Assembly (NCBI GenBank): GCA_001797695.1
Contig: MGQD01000026.1
Span: forward strand, 3,495 to 9,705
Reading direction: 5' to 3'
DNA from: Deltaproteobacteria bacterium RBG_13_49_15
GTDB lineage: Bacteria; Desulfobacterota; Desulfobacteria; Desulfobacterales; UBA2156
DNA length: 6,211 nucleotides
Shown: in pieces, positions 5,590-6,211 of the stretch
How positions within the stretch are numbered: position 1 is the first letter of the stretch
Layout of the letters: each line of letters starts with the position of its first letter
The notes under the pieces: model-generated
The model's input: the letters and a program-made list of their open reading frames with translations, nothing else
What the model was told of the DNA's origin: nothing
Databases searched by the model: none
Position numbers and translations under genes: made by a program

Positions 5590-6211
5590 ATGAAACCGGA
5601 ACGCATCTTAATGGATCACGGGAGCGGCGGAAGGATATCTCACCGGTTGATTTCGGAATTGATGGTACCGATCTTCGGCAACCCGATCCTTTCCCGACTC
5701 GACGACAGCGCTGTTTTTGAGATGTCCTCCGGGAGATGGGCTTTTTCCACGGATACGTATGTGGTGGATCCGATTTTTTTCCCGGGAGGAAACATCGGCG
5801 ACCTTGCCGTGAATGGAACCGTCAACGATCTGGCCATGTGCGGCGCCGATCCGTTATTTTTAAGCGTCGGACTGGTACTGGAAGAAGGATTTTCGTCATC
5901 AGATCTGGAAGCCGTTCTTAAAACAATGCGCAAGGCCGCGGATCAGGCCGGCGTGTCGATCGTCACCGGCGACACCAAGGTGGTCCAAAAGGGAGCCGCC
6001 GATAAGATTTTCATCAACACATCCGGTATCGGGCCGATCCCGAAAGGAGTCGACATTTCCGGGAGAAACGCCAAGGCTGGAGACAGGATCATTCTAAACG
6101 GAAGCATCGCCGAGCACGGGATCGCTGTTCTTACACAGCGGGAGGGTTTGAGCTTTGAGTCACCGGTGAAAAGCGATACCTCCCCTTTAAATCACCTGGT
6201 CCGCCGGATGC
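5590..6211 (+). CDS. hypE: Hydrogenase maturation protein HypE (5' part, runs off the window)
   Basis: HypE works in the cytoplasm in building the Fe(CN)2CO centre of [NiFe] hydrogenases. HypF places a carbamoyl group on the C-terminal cysteine of HypE, and HypE dehydrates it with ATP to a thiocyanate that is passed to iron on HypC-HypD. The 207 residues visible match the AIR-synthase/PurM-like ATP-binding fold: DHGSGGR (9-15), LDDSAV (37-42), STDTYVVDP (53-61), the glycine-rich NIGDLAVNGTVNDLAMCGADP stretch (68-88), and VTGDTKVV (125-132). The C-terminal domain with the essential PRIC-type tail is beyond the window; HypE is usually about 330-350 residues. The start is supported by TGAGG (5580-5584) 5 bases upstream. 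The frame is open with no stop to the window end. It does not follow hypD or other hyp genes, so it is either the first gene of a unit or detached from the cluster. Confidence 0.97.
   Translation, partial: MKPERILMDHGSGGRISHRLISELMVPIFGNPILSRLDDSAVFEMSSGRWAFSTDTYVVDPIFFPGGNIGDLAVNGTVNDLAMCGADPLFLSVGLVLEEGFSSSDLEAVLKTMRKAADQAGVSIVTGDTKVVQKGAADKIFINTSGIGPIPKGVDISGRNAKAGDRIILNGSIAEHGIAVLTQREGLSFESPVKSDTSPLNHLVRRM

Noticed and set aside
1..6211. CRISPR array, tRNA, rRNA or transposase gene
   Set aside because: No regularly spaced direct repeats, cloverleaf with CCA-type acceptor, rRNA segment or transposase motif was seen on either strand.

Overview
The window reads as a chromosomal segment from an anaerobic, Gram-negative, probably sulfate-reducer-like bacterium (Desulfobacterota is my best guess). 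The guess rests on three things: a hydrogenase maturation gene (hypE), a large Cache-HAMP-PAS hybrid sensor kinase paired with a solute-binding protein, and intergenic palindromes of the 'CCGGAATGAC' kind that I associate with such genomes. No rRNA or marker gene is present, so the assignment is tentative. Base composition is close to balanced. All five recognisable genes lie on the + strand.

Layout. Positions 1-182 are non-coding and hold a very good sigma-70-type promoter (TTGTCA-N17-TATAAT, 102-130), with a possible second one further upstream. From 183 to 4171 there is a two-gene operon: an exported LivJ-type periplasmic binding protein (183-1484) and a hybrid sensor histidine kinase (1481-4171), coupled by a 4-base ATGA overlap. 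No transporter permease or ATPase gene accompanies them, so the binding protein may serve as a sensory partner of the kinase rather than as a transport component.

The gap after the kinase is filled by a 200-bp element (4149-4348) bounded by a perfect 15-bp inverted repeat and containing two internal hairpins. Its left end lies inside the kinase gene and supplies the last codons and stop. It looks like a non-autonomous mobile palindromic element.

Downstream are a 127-128-residue protein with the sequence signature of prokaryotic phospholipase A2 but no export signal (4371-4757), a short leader-like ORF beside a hairpin (4852-4911), an NlpC/P60 cell-wall endopeptidase lipoprotein (4920-5483), and the first 207 codons of hypE (5590 to the window end). 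Apart from the coupled pair, these genes do not form an evident pathway. The region is a patchwork of a sensory operon, envelope or lipid functions, and the start of a hydrogenase maturation locus.
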